Source: Diphasiastrum complanatum (lineage: Eukaryota > Streptophyta > Lycopodiopsida > Lycopodiales > Lycopodiaceae). From it: a stretch of 64,000 nucleotides of DNA. A program made the translations under genes and the position numbers. How positions within the stretch are numbered: the stretch's first letter is position 1; every line of letters begins with the position of its first letter. The notes under the pieces are model-generated. The model was not told the DNA's origin. It saw nothing but the letters and a program-made list of their open reading frames with translations, and ran no database searches. The DNA is taken from positions 19,331,109 to 19,395,108 of the forward strand of contig CM055110.1 of the NCBI GenBank assembly GCA_029204225.1. Reading direction: 5' to 3'. This document shows, in pieces, positions 55,105 to 64,000 of this stretch.

Positions 55105-56841
55105 ATCGCTAACTTGCACACATGCCAAAGGGGTAGAGAAGGGCGCTTTGTGATATTTGCGAGTCGGCTAGGAAGATGGTATCAATCCCAAGATGTAAGG
55201 TGAATCTCCAATGGCTGATGAGATGGGCAAACTCCTTCCAGGAGTCTTTGAGACAGTAATAAAATAGGTGCTCCATAGTTTCCCCCACCAACTGGCAAAC
55301 TGAGTAGAGACGGTCATTCAAGAAGGGCTATTTGGCAAGCAATGACAAGGACTTGGTGATGATGCAGTAGGCGAGGTACCTAAACTTGCCTATTGGAAGA
55401 GAGCGAGCTGTGAGGAGTCTGTTGCGCCAAAAAGCAGAAGAATAATATAGTGACAATTGGGCATTAAAGAAGTCAGGAAAAAGGGAGGGATGTTGGCGAG
55501 GTGAGTAGCACGATAGCTCAGAAGCGAGGAATCAAGGGCCGGCTTCCAACCCTCCAATGCAAGTGGGGAAGCAGACATGACATGCAAGCCAAGCGAAGAG
55601 GAAGCAAGGTCTACGAGGGAATGCTCATTTTGGGAAAGTGTGGAGGAGGCAAGGATCTAGCAAGGGGGAACATGCACAAGCTGACGAAGGGTAGAAATGC
55701 CTTTGTTGGCCAAGGCCCGAGAAAGCCTTGACTGAGCACAAAAGAGGGGAGGAGCAGCAGGGGGAAAAAGAGAAGAGGTCCAAATGGCCTCATCGGAAGG
55801 TAGAACATAGGCATCGACCAAGATAGGAGTGAGGACAAGCGACAGAACCCCAGAGACCTATTTTTGAGCGAGGGGTCTAGGATGTCTAGGCCCCCATCCA
55901 TCGTAGTTGCTATACAAACCGTCCAGGATAAGAGAGTACGTTTACCAGCCCCCACGAATCGACAAAGTAATTCAAAAAGGGAATTGTGCAGAGAACGAGT
56001 GGCAACAAGAATGGAAGAGAAGTAGATTGGAAAGGCTGAGAGGATGTGCCTAACCACCAAAACTCTAGAAGGGAAGGACATAAAATGAGGGTCCCAAAGA
56101 ATCAATTTGGAAACGAAGGACAAAAGGAACTAAGTCTACTTTGAGCATTGGGAAGAGGGCAAGTGAAGGCCAAAGGACACCCCAAGTAGACGAGTCATGA
56201 TGCCATGAGGGACGACCTGAATACCCAAGGAAAAGACCCAAGAAGGGGTATAAGAAGCTACAACATGGAGCTCGGATTTTTCCTTATCGAGAAGGGAGGA
56301 AGAGCAATAACAAAACTCATCAAAACGGATGGCAACCCGAGATTCATGGAGAAGAGACAACACGGTAACATCGGCCGCGAATCTGGTGGGAAAGGGGTCC
56401 AAGTGGAGAAAAGACCGGAGTTACAAGGCGCACATATGAAGCATGATGAAGGGCGTGAGGAAGAGGTTTAGTGGCGATAGCAAAAAGCAAGGGCGAAAGC
56501 AGACAACCTTGGCGGATTCCAAAAGTGGGGAAGAAGAGGGCAGAAAGGCAACCATTGAGAAGGACTATGGAAAAAAAAGAGGAATAGAGTGTGCACACAA
56601 ACATTGAGAAAGAAGGGGAAGGCCCAAGTGGCAGTACCAGAGGACGTAGTCCAATTGATGCAGTCAAAAGCTTTGTCAAGGTCAAGGTGGAGGATCGAAG
56701 AGGGGTGTTGACGCTAAGAGAATCCATGATGTTTGGGCCTTTAACAAAACCAAATTGCTCACTGCAAAGTACGGGGTGAAGTAAAGGAGAGAGACATAAG
56801 GCCATTGCTTTGGCAAGGATCTTGTAGGAGGTGTTGAGCAT
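55105..56841 (-). pseudogene. Second LINE family: reverse transcriptase and C-terminal region
   Basis: Minus-strand readings give LLHPVLCSEQFGFVKGPNIM and FGIRQGCLLSPLLFAIATKP, typical LINE RT blocks. The catalytic box reads FAADVTVL where FADD-type is expected, so one catalytic Asp is lost. A C-terminal part follows with DPHFMSFPSRVLVVRHILSA and, at 55109-55321, CQLVGETMEHLFYYCLKDSW, a zinc-binding region. At least five frame breaks are present. Sequence differs clearly from the LINE family in the left half. Confidence 0.8.
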
Positions 56842-57597
56842 AGTGAGAGGACATCAAATGCGAAGTCAAAGACAATAGGACCAAAACAATATTTTGATTA
56901 GGCAATGCATCATATTAAAGAACAATAAAGTGAAAAGAAGAGAACATAGAGAATGAAACATTTTCTTAGACCCTATACCCATATAATAAACATGAGGAAA
57001 AAAAAACTAAGATATCTGGGTTGCTGTTGATGACGATTTCCCCGTTGTCGTTGACTAAGTGTAGCATCCAATCTAGCATACCTCAGCTTTTGCATGAGCA
57101 AATAGTCAACACAATTGCTCGAATCGCAAAATTGTCAGACCCAAGAATGAAATTAAAACAACTGAATCAAATTATAAGCTTGTCTAGATTGTGTGGGAAG
57201 TAACTAGCATATGTACCTTTGTCATAGTACATGTATGCTACCTCTTGAAAGGAACTTTCAGAAGATCTAAGGTAGTCCGCTGGCTGAAAATGATGCTTTT
57301 TGCATCCGAACTCTTTAAGCTTTCTAGTTGCTGTAAAAGGGATTTCACCCTTGGTGACTCAATCCAATTTTTATGAACATCAACTCTAGACCGGCTGTTT
57401 AGTAATGTAGAACGTGAGAGAGAGAGGTAGAGGTTACACCTCTTCATATTGGACCTCAACCCATTTCACAATGGGATGGGCCCAAAATATATCAAACTTG
57501 ACTTAGGCACATTGGTCCTTTACCGCATTTATTAATACATTTCAAGTATGTCTATAAATAACAAAGTGGCATTGCCCATTAATAGTAATTCTAACAC
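56842..57597 (-). other. Probable 3' LTR region of a copia remnant (limits unknown)
   Basis: On the minus strand a purine-rich CTGAGGGAGAG (57598-57608) precedes TGTTAGAATTACT, as a polypurine tract and LTR start would. The far end of the LTR was not found. No coding signal. Confidence 0.45.
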
Positions 57598-58013
57598 TCT
57601 CCCTCAGTGACAGTTTTGTTAGAGGTGTTACTTCATGCTTAACCAAGTACATCACACTGAAAGTACATTACACTCCTAACTCTAATGATGTGGCATTTAT
57701 GCTAACAATTAGTGCAACAATCTGATGTCATCAAATGGAGAATGTGTGGAACAATTCCATCACCCTCCCTTGAGACAAACATCCACTAGAATCTACAAAA
57801 CAAATTGCTCACACTGCATCATGTCCAAGAGCTATGCCAAGGATAATATCCTTCCCTAAAACTGCAATTGCATCTGCAAACTGCCTCATATTGAAGATAT
57901 CACCTTACTTCTGCATCCAAGGAACCATCTTCTAGAATGCCTATTCCAAGTTTAGCAATCTTGCAACAACTTTCTGAATCCCATAGAAGATAAAGTACAT
58001 GTGCACAAACGTA

Positions 58014-58395
58014 TTACCAAGCATCTGCTTCGTCATAAGACTTTTCAGCTATAGAAGTTAGGTTCACTTCCTCTTTTCCTTTATCACTTCTAGTAAACTT
58101 CTTTGACTTAAGATCTGCTTTTATCTTTAAACACTGATTCTTATAATGTCCCATCTTTCCACAATAAAGACACTTAACGTTCTTTTTACTCTTAGAACTG
58201 CCTTCATCACTTTTAGATTTACTAGTCTGATTAGCTTTCCACTTAGTAAATAAAGCGACTTCATCTGAAGAGAATATCATAACAACAAAATGTTGCATTC
58301 TACGTTTTTCTTCAAGTAATGAAGCTATCAACATCTCTAGTGATTGATTAGGCAAGTTTCCGAGTGTAAAAATGACCTCATCATTGACGTACAAA
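58014..58395 (-). pseudogene. Copia gag fragment with CCHC zinc knuckle
   Basis: Reads LGNLPNQSLEMLIASLLEEK and a knuckle CLYCGKMGHYKNQC (about 58130-58175) flanked by Lys/Ser-rich sequence. Integrase and RT are missing; the LTR-like region begins only 400 bp further on. The gag sequence abuts the ULP1-like exon at about 58395 without a visible boundary, so the two share one open frame by fusion or chance. Confidence 0.75.
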
Positions 58396-59215
58396 GACAA
58401 CACATATAAGCTCCAATGATCACTGCAGTCAGAAAACAATAAATTTATGAGAATCAATGTGAAATCAAAATTCACATGAAAAATTCAATATAATAAAATC
58501 TGAAAAAAAGACACTTACTTTGTTATGTATGGCAACACGAGAATTGGAGTCCCTAGTCTGACGTATTGGAGTATGTCATCGTGCAGGCTTTTGAAATAAG
58601 GGAAACCAAATGTAGCCATGATTGAAGGAGAAACAATGCAACATCAATAAACAATGGGGTCTGGAAAAACTCCATCCAGTACTGAATTGCCCCACCCCCT
58701 ACATTGTCCCCTAGCATTTTATCCCTACTTTCTAATTCACTTGTATCTAATCTAGAATGGGGGAGACCAGCATTGGTCTTCGGCATCCTAAAACTATATT
58801 GAGGACCTAAACCATTAAGATACTTGTTTAACAATTGATCATACTGTACATATTGAGGAGTATTTACAAAGGCAAGTGTAGGGAGTGACGGAAGTAATAC
58901 AGAGAAACCACAAAAAGAATTGTCATTCAAAATTGATTCTACCTTTACACTAACAAAATTATCTAAATCGTTTCCAAGAACAGGAGGAGGGGAACTAATA
59001 TTTACCGAGGTAGGAGGAGGAGATTTAGGAGGTGGAGATTTACTAGGAGAGGAAGATTTAGTAGGAGAAGTTAAAGATGGAGTTCTGGGAGGAAAAGAAG
59101 GAGACTTAGGAGGAGAATGCCTAGAAGAAAGAATAGTATTCAGAGGAGATGACTTGGGAAAATCCCTCGCTTTATTTGGAGGGTCAAGAGACCTCCTCTT
59201 CTTTGAAACACTCAC
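58396..59215 (-). pseudogene. ULP1-like (C48) cysteine protease fragment with Pro/Ser-rich N-terminus
   Basis: The first about 75 residues are Ser/Pro/Lys-rich (PSKSPPPKSPPPTSVNISSP). The later part reads RDKMLGDNVGGGAIQYWMEF and, after a 1-nt loss near 58630, SIMATFGFPYFKSLHDDI then LGTPILVLPYIT. A 96-bp intron (58518-58423, GTAAGT...CTGCAG) joins this in phase to NDHWSLYVLSLYVNDE. The hydrophobic strand followed by an invariant His-Trp is the catalytic-His block of ULP1/SENP-type SUMO proteases. The Asp and Cys blocks are missing. ULP1-like domains are known in some plant Mutator-like elements and host genes. It lies directly downstream of the H3-like frame. Confidence 0.5.
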
Positions 59216-59257
59216 GCTCTATATACAAATAACAAGCCGGGTTGGTTGAGATTCCTT

Positions 59258-59731
59258 TCATTTTCTCCTCTTTGAATCTTGTTTTTGAGGAGAGGAGAGA
59301 GCAGGTCTAAAGTATTCTGCAAACTTGTCATATGTGTCCCGAAGTCTGAACACAATGTTGAAATCCTTGGACATGATGGTCACTCTCTTGGCATGGACAG
59401 CTGCAACAACAGTATCTGAATAAAATTTCACCTAGAAATCCTCATATGCTTTGTGCAGCACCTCAATTGCCATTACAGTCCATCTCACATATGCAAATAG
59501 ACTTCTTGTAACGTCTCTGATGAACCTTTGTATGTGAGATTTCGGAATCCGAAGATTATTTGTCTTCTGAAGCTTTCGAATATCCTTGAGCCAAGGTGGG
59601 TCTCTTCTTCTGTCCCTCGGCCTAGGAGGAGGTGGCGGTGGACGAGGTGGTGGTTGTGGATTTTCCTGACCCGCACCTGAAATTGGTATTCCACCTGAAC
59701 GACCTCGTGCTGTCTGCTTGGTTCGCTCCAT
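59258..59731 (-). pseudogene. Divergent, intronless histone H3-like reading frame with one in-frame stop
   Basis: 157 codons from ATG 59731 to TGA 59260-59258, broken only by TAG at codon 100 (59434-59432). The start ERTKQTARGRSGG mirrors the H3 tail ARTKQTARKSTGG: Lys4 and Arg8 are kept, Lys9 is Gly. A Pro/Arg-rich linker follows. The histone fold is recognisable: WLKDIRKLQKTNNLRIPK, IQRFIRDVTRSL, VRWTVMAIEVLHKAYEDF, then after the stop FYSDTVVAAVHAKRVTIMSK and DF. The stop lies where H3 has Leu in AYLVG, consistent with a single TTG to TAG change. Loop 1 has the same length as canonical H3, unlike most CENH3. A basic C-terminal extension of about 20 residues is not found in canonical H3. 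It is a retrocopy or captured variant rather than a normal H3 gene. Confidence 0.82.
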
Positions 59732-59739
59732 CAATGTGC

Positions 59740-60741
59740 AGTATCAGATCAGCGCGCGATAATGTTGATTTCAGAATCAGACCTCAGGTCGGATGCGTCG
59801 AAGCGATATCTGAGCTCAACAAATCCGTTAGCTGGTAGCGAATGGGCGCGCACGAGTAGTAATGGATTGGAGAAAGTTGGATTTGAGCACACTGAATCGA
59901 TATTGCATGGATGCAAATAACTATAAGCAAAAAAATTTCAGCATCATCGATCAGTATAGATAGAGAAAACCAGAAATGATTGCAAACGTGGTGGTTTGGA
60001 TGTCCGAGGCTCAGATTACGATGATGATTACTCCGAGGCTTGCCAATGAAATCAAACTAAATATCCATCAGTCATCAAAATGATTAGTCCATATCGAATA
60101 AATCAGAATTAATTACAAATAAAGTATGGTCACATCTACAATTAATGCTACAAAAGTATGCTATCACAATTCTACCATTTAATGCTAAAATTGACAACGT
60201 TAAGCTTTAAATATCAGAACTTTTTTATATCCAATAATTATAATTTGGAAAATTCCAAAGGCCAAATTTTCACCCGATAGCTAATCGACGCGCATATAAA
60301 GCATTTGAAAACCAGAGTTTGTATTCTCGCACGTTTATCCGATATTGGATGGAATATGAATGATCAGAGCTTGATTCAAATTGGTGAGTAAAGACGCAAA
60401 AAGATGAGTAAAAGCTAATTACTTGCCAATCACCAGAATATTAGTTCTGAGATTCCTGAACATCTGTACTGATAGTGAGTAAAGCCTCTGAGAAAAAAAT
60501 GGAAAAAATTGGATTTGTGAGTAAAAATCATTGTAGGCGAGTAAGCGCAAGTAAAAGCTATTTACTCGCCGAGCTCACAGAATGGGCCTCTGGGTATGCT
60601 CTGCTATCGAGAGTGGCGAGAAAAATAACATCAAGAAAGTGGAAAAACCCTTGAGGGAAAGTAAATAACCTATCGAAAAAGAACAAAATAGCAAAAGAAA
60701 TACAACCAGAAAATCCACTCCTATGAATGTTTAGCACCGTC
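59740..60741. other. Region between the Asp-tRNA primer site and the H3-like frame
   Basis: AT-rich with no coding signal. It contains repeated GAGTAAA/TTTACTC motifs (60385-60570). In position it could be the leader of an LTR element on the minus strand. Confidence 0.4.
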
Positions 60742-60759
60742 TCCCCAGCAACGATGCCA
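60742..60759 (-). other. Primer-binding site, Asp-tRNA type
   Basis: Plus strand TCCCCAGCAACGATGCCA differs at 3 of 18 positions from the 3' end of plant Asp-tRNA (TCCCCGGCAACGGCGCCA). On the minus strand it follows a TG...CCAACA-type LTR end at 60764. Such sites are typical of Tat/Athila-type gypsy elements. The LTR's other end was not found. Confidence 0.65.
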
Positions 60760-61139
60760 AAAATGTTGGACTATTTTTTTGCCTCCCTAATCGGTCGGAT
60801 CTAGAGGGCAAAGAAGGGGTTTTATGGATCTATTCCAAGTGAGTAGTCTTGTAGTATCGGCGGGCTTCGATCCAATGGAGAGAGGGTAAACGATGAGATA
60901 GGAGTGGGGAACTAGTCTTGCTAAGGATGTCAATCTTAGCTTCGGATCTGACCGTAGAATAGGCGTTCATCTTTGATGCTTTTTCTCTTTTCGGTCTTTT
61001 GTTGGTTTGGTTTATTCTTACTTATCTAGGCATCCTTGGCTCTAGATCTTCTCCTCAAGAGATTGATCTTCTCAAGGGAGGTGAACTGTAAAAGAAATCC
61101 TACAAGGATATTAATGATTGTTCCATGATTTTCTTAATG

Positions 61140-62111
<972 letters not shown>

Positions 62112-63459
62112 ATGGCTACACATAATCGGAGACCAAGAGGATCCATTGATGCAATCAATATTTGAAATGAAAAAAATGCAGAAGATCAATGGATACCAAG
62201 AATATATTGAAAATATCAATGGATCTTGATGCATCCCTCTGCAAAAGGCTCATTCTGGAAAAGAAAAAGATTGGATAACATATACAGAAGCTCTTGGAAA
62301 GGCATGATAATGGATTTTAAAGTACCACCTACCGGTCAATCTATCATGGATATTTTAGTTCAGCATGCTTATCTTCACAATGAGCTCAACATTCATGATT
62401 TGAATCCAAATGATAGAAGAAAATGCAATTGTAAGTATTTAGATTTAATTTTTTTAGAGTTAGCATTTTCTTTGAATTATATTTTTTTTGTGATATTTTT
62501 GTTGGTTTTGTAGATTTGTATCCATCAAATTTTATTGAGTGCATATAGTTCAATCGATAGCAGGAATAATTAATGTCATACATTCGGATATCGGTATTTT
62601 ACAATATAAAGGTTGTTTTCCAAAATTACTTTTAGAGTCGGGAGTTTTCTTTTATGATCACACCTATTTTTCTGATAAAAATGGTTTAATTGGTAGACTA
62701 GAGCCATATCCTCTACCAACTTTTTTGAGTGAGGAATGGATTTCTCCTGATGCATCAATTTCAGAAAGTTTTTGATCTAGGCTATATATTGATATTCAGA
62801 GTATACTAAAATGTAGCACTGGATCAAAGAATAATAGATTAAGTTGGTATCTACCTTTTACTATTTTTGTTGATTTTTTTTTTCAAATGCAATGTTCGGA
62901 GAACGAAAACAATGTTTATTTGCAAGGACTTGAGTGCTGAAATAATCGCCGAGTTGTTGGATGATGGTTGGAATACAAAACAAAATCAGCAAGTAGAGTG
63001 TAGAGTATGTTACTCATCCATGACATTTAGATATCACATCGAAAACAAGTGCTCACTTTGCTGCTGTATTATAGAAGATGGATTAAAAATGAAAATGTTT
63101 GGAAGCCACTTGATCAAGATTTTGGTATAAACCCTCAAGAGCAACTTCAGATAACAATGAAAAGAAATGACAACATTCTTGCAATGGTTGAGGTCGAGGA
63201 AGATTGGTGTCTTAATCACATTCGATCAGAAGTAGACATGTTGCAATTCGATCTACCACAATACTATCAACTTCGATTGAATGGTATAAAGGTACGTTAT
63301 GCCATAATAAAATATTCCATTTTTTCATTTTTAAAGTGAATCATATTCGTAAAATATATTAACTATAACAATTTCTCTTGTGCAGGTAAGAGTAAGACAG
63401 GAAGAGCATATAAAATGCAAAGATATTGGAACATCCATCGAAATTGAAGATCCATAGAT
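62112..63459 (+). pseudogene. Unidentified multi-exon coding region, broken
   Basis: Blocks on the plus strand: 62112-62431 (ATHNRRPRGSIDAIN, a stop, then KGMIMDFKVPPTGQSIMDIL and HNELNIHDLNPNDRRK), 62513-62775 (HSDIGILQYKGCFPKLLLES, GRLEPYPLPTFLSEEW), about 62900-63292 (SAEIIAELLDDGWNTKQNQQ, LQFDLPQYYQLRLNGIK) and 63386-63459 (VRVRQEEHIKCKDIG). Introns between blocks have convincing borders: GTAAGT...TTTGTAG, and AAG|GTACGT...TGTGCAG|GTAAG joined in phase. Several stops and at least two frameshifts lie inside the blocks. No family was recognised; this may be a decayed host gene or a domesticated transposon gene. Confidence 0.5.
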
Positions 63460-64000
63460 TATGAACTATGGAATTTTGTATTATGCAATACAATTTTTTG
63501 AATACATCATTGTTGAAAATATATGAACCACTTTTTCAATGAGGCTCGTTCATTTCTATGATCTCCATTTCCATGGTGCAAAACACAATGTAATTGCAAC
63601 AAGATAACATGAAATTTTGATAACAAGATTCATTGTCTCCTGCAAGAAATGCATTATCTCCATTCGGTAGATCTTCAGTCACGTGAACTCCAGTAACCAC
63701 TACAATCAGGTATCGAATCCAGGCTTGACCATGTTGAAGTCACGTACATATTGTTTGTATAGATGGTCTTCATTGCCTTGGACTGTATTGTCCTTGTTGT
63801 GGCATATTTGGATACGTTAAGAAGATGATCTGATCAAAGATTTGCTGCAACAAATCTAAGTGAACTAATGTCGCATGTTTGGATTGATTGTGGCAAAGGT
63901 TCGATCAGATCATCTTTCGGAACTTATCCCAAATAAACCATGGAAAAGACAAGGAAAATCATAGAAATAGAAGATTAATTAAAAACAGGAAACAAAACAA
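63460..64000. other. Downstream flank of the unidentified gene
   Basis: AT-rich. A pair of related segments (ATCTGATCAAAGATTTGC near 63828 and GATCAGATCATC near 63904) forms a weak inverted repeat. Nothing else recognised. Confidence 0.4.

Noticed and set aside
55501-56779. Plus-strand frames over 55.5-56.8 kb
   Set aside because: They are antisense shadows of the LINE reverse transcriptase on the minus strand.
58920-59249. Plus-strand Gly-rich frame
   Set aside because: Antisense of the Pro/Ser-rich segment of the minus-strand ULP1-like region.
59258-59731. Calling the H3-like frame a CENH3
   Set aside because: Loop 1 is of canonical H3 length and the tail start is canonical, while CENH3 usually has a longer loop 1; evidence supports only an H3-like variant.
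62112-63459. Assigning the unknown region to the SPT20 family
   Set aside because: I compared remembered features of SPT20 and found no shared motif beyond chance.

Overview
This is nuclear DNA of a land plant, almost certainly a seed plant with a large, repeat-rich genome. The evidence is plant-type host genes with GT-AG introns (a clathrin light chain and a membrane-anchored kelch protein), plant Ty1/copia and Ty3/gypsy retrotransposons primed by initiator Met-tRNA or Asp-tRNA, LINEs, and long (GA)n tracts. One kelch intron is 16.6 kb. That points to a gymnosperm, magnoliid or similar genome, but the species cannot be fixed from sequence alone.

Layout. 0-9.7 kb: LINE debris, a nearly whole but broken LINE (+), and a copia element (-) with an internal deletion. 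10.1-37.9 kb: a kelch-repeat gene on the minus strand. Six exons splice cleanly, and its introns hold most of the mobile DNA: an old gypsy LTR, two LINE pieces, a copia-type LTR, an old gypsy integrase region, a gag fragment, a complete 5.9-kb gypsy element with a 5-bp target duplication, more gypsy fragments and a 417-bp inverted-repeat element. The last part of the kelch protein is not found. 38.3-43.8 kb: a segment bounded by inverted termini that contain GCCCGTC...GACGGGC palindromes. It holds GT/CA-rich DNA, mirrored minisatellites, a ~360-bp tandem repeat and a broken, intron-containing piece of an aleurain-type cysteine protease gene. 43.8-45.8 kb: hairpin, microsatellites and a 150-bp tandem array. 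46.3-51.7 kb: an intact three-exon clathrin light chain gene (+). 51.7-55 kb: no gene seen. 55.1-56.8 kb: remnant of a second LINE family (-). 57.6-60.8 kb: a copia gag remnant, a ULP1-like protease fragment with a small intron, and an intronless histone H3-like reading frame broken by one stop. About 1 kb upstream of the last, on the same strand, lies a primer-binding site matching Asp-tRNA. 62.1-63.5 kb: a broken multi-exon coding region of unknown identity (+).

Only the clathrin light chain looks fully intact. The kelch gene has good splice sites and open exons up to a probable frameshift in exon 6. The part most worth study is the H3-like plus ULP1-like segment, followed by the inverted-terminus element carrying the protease fragment.
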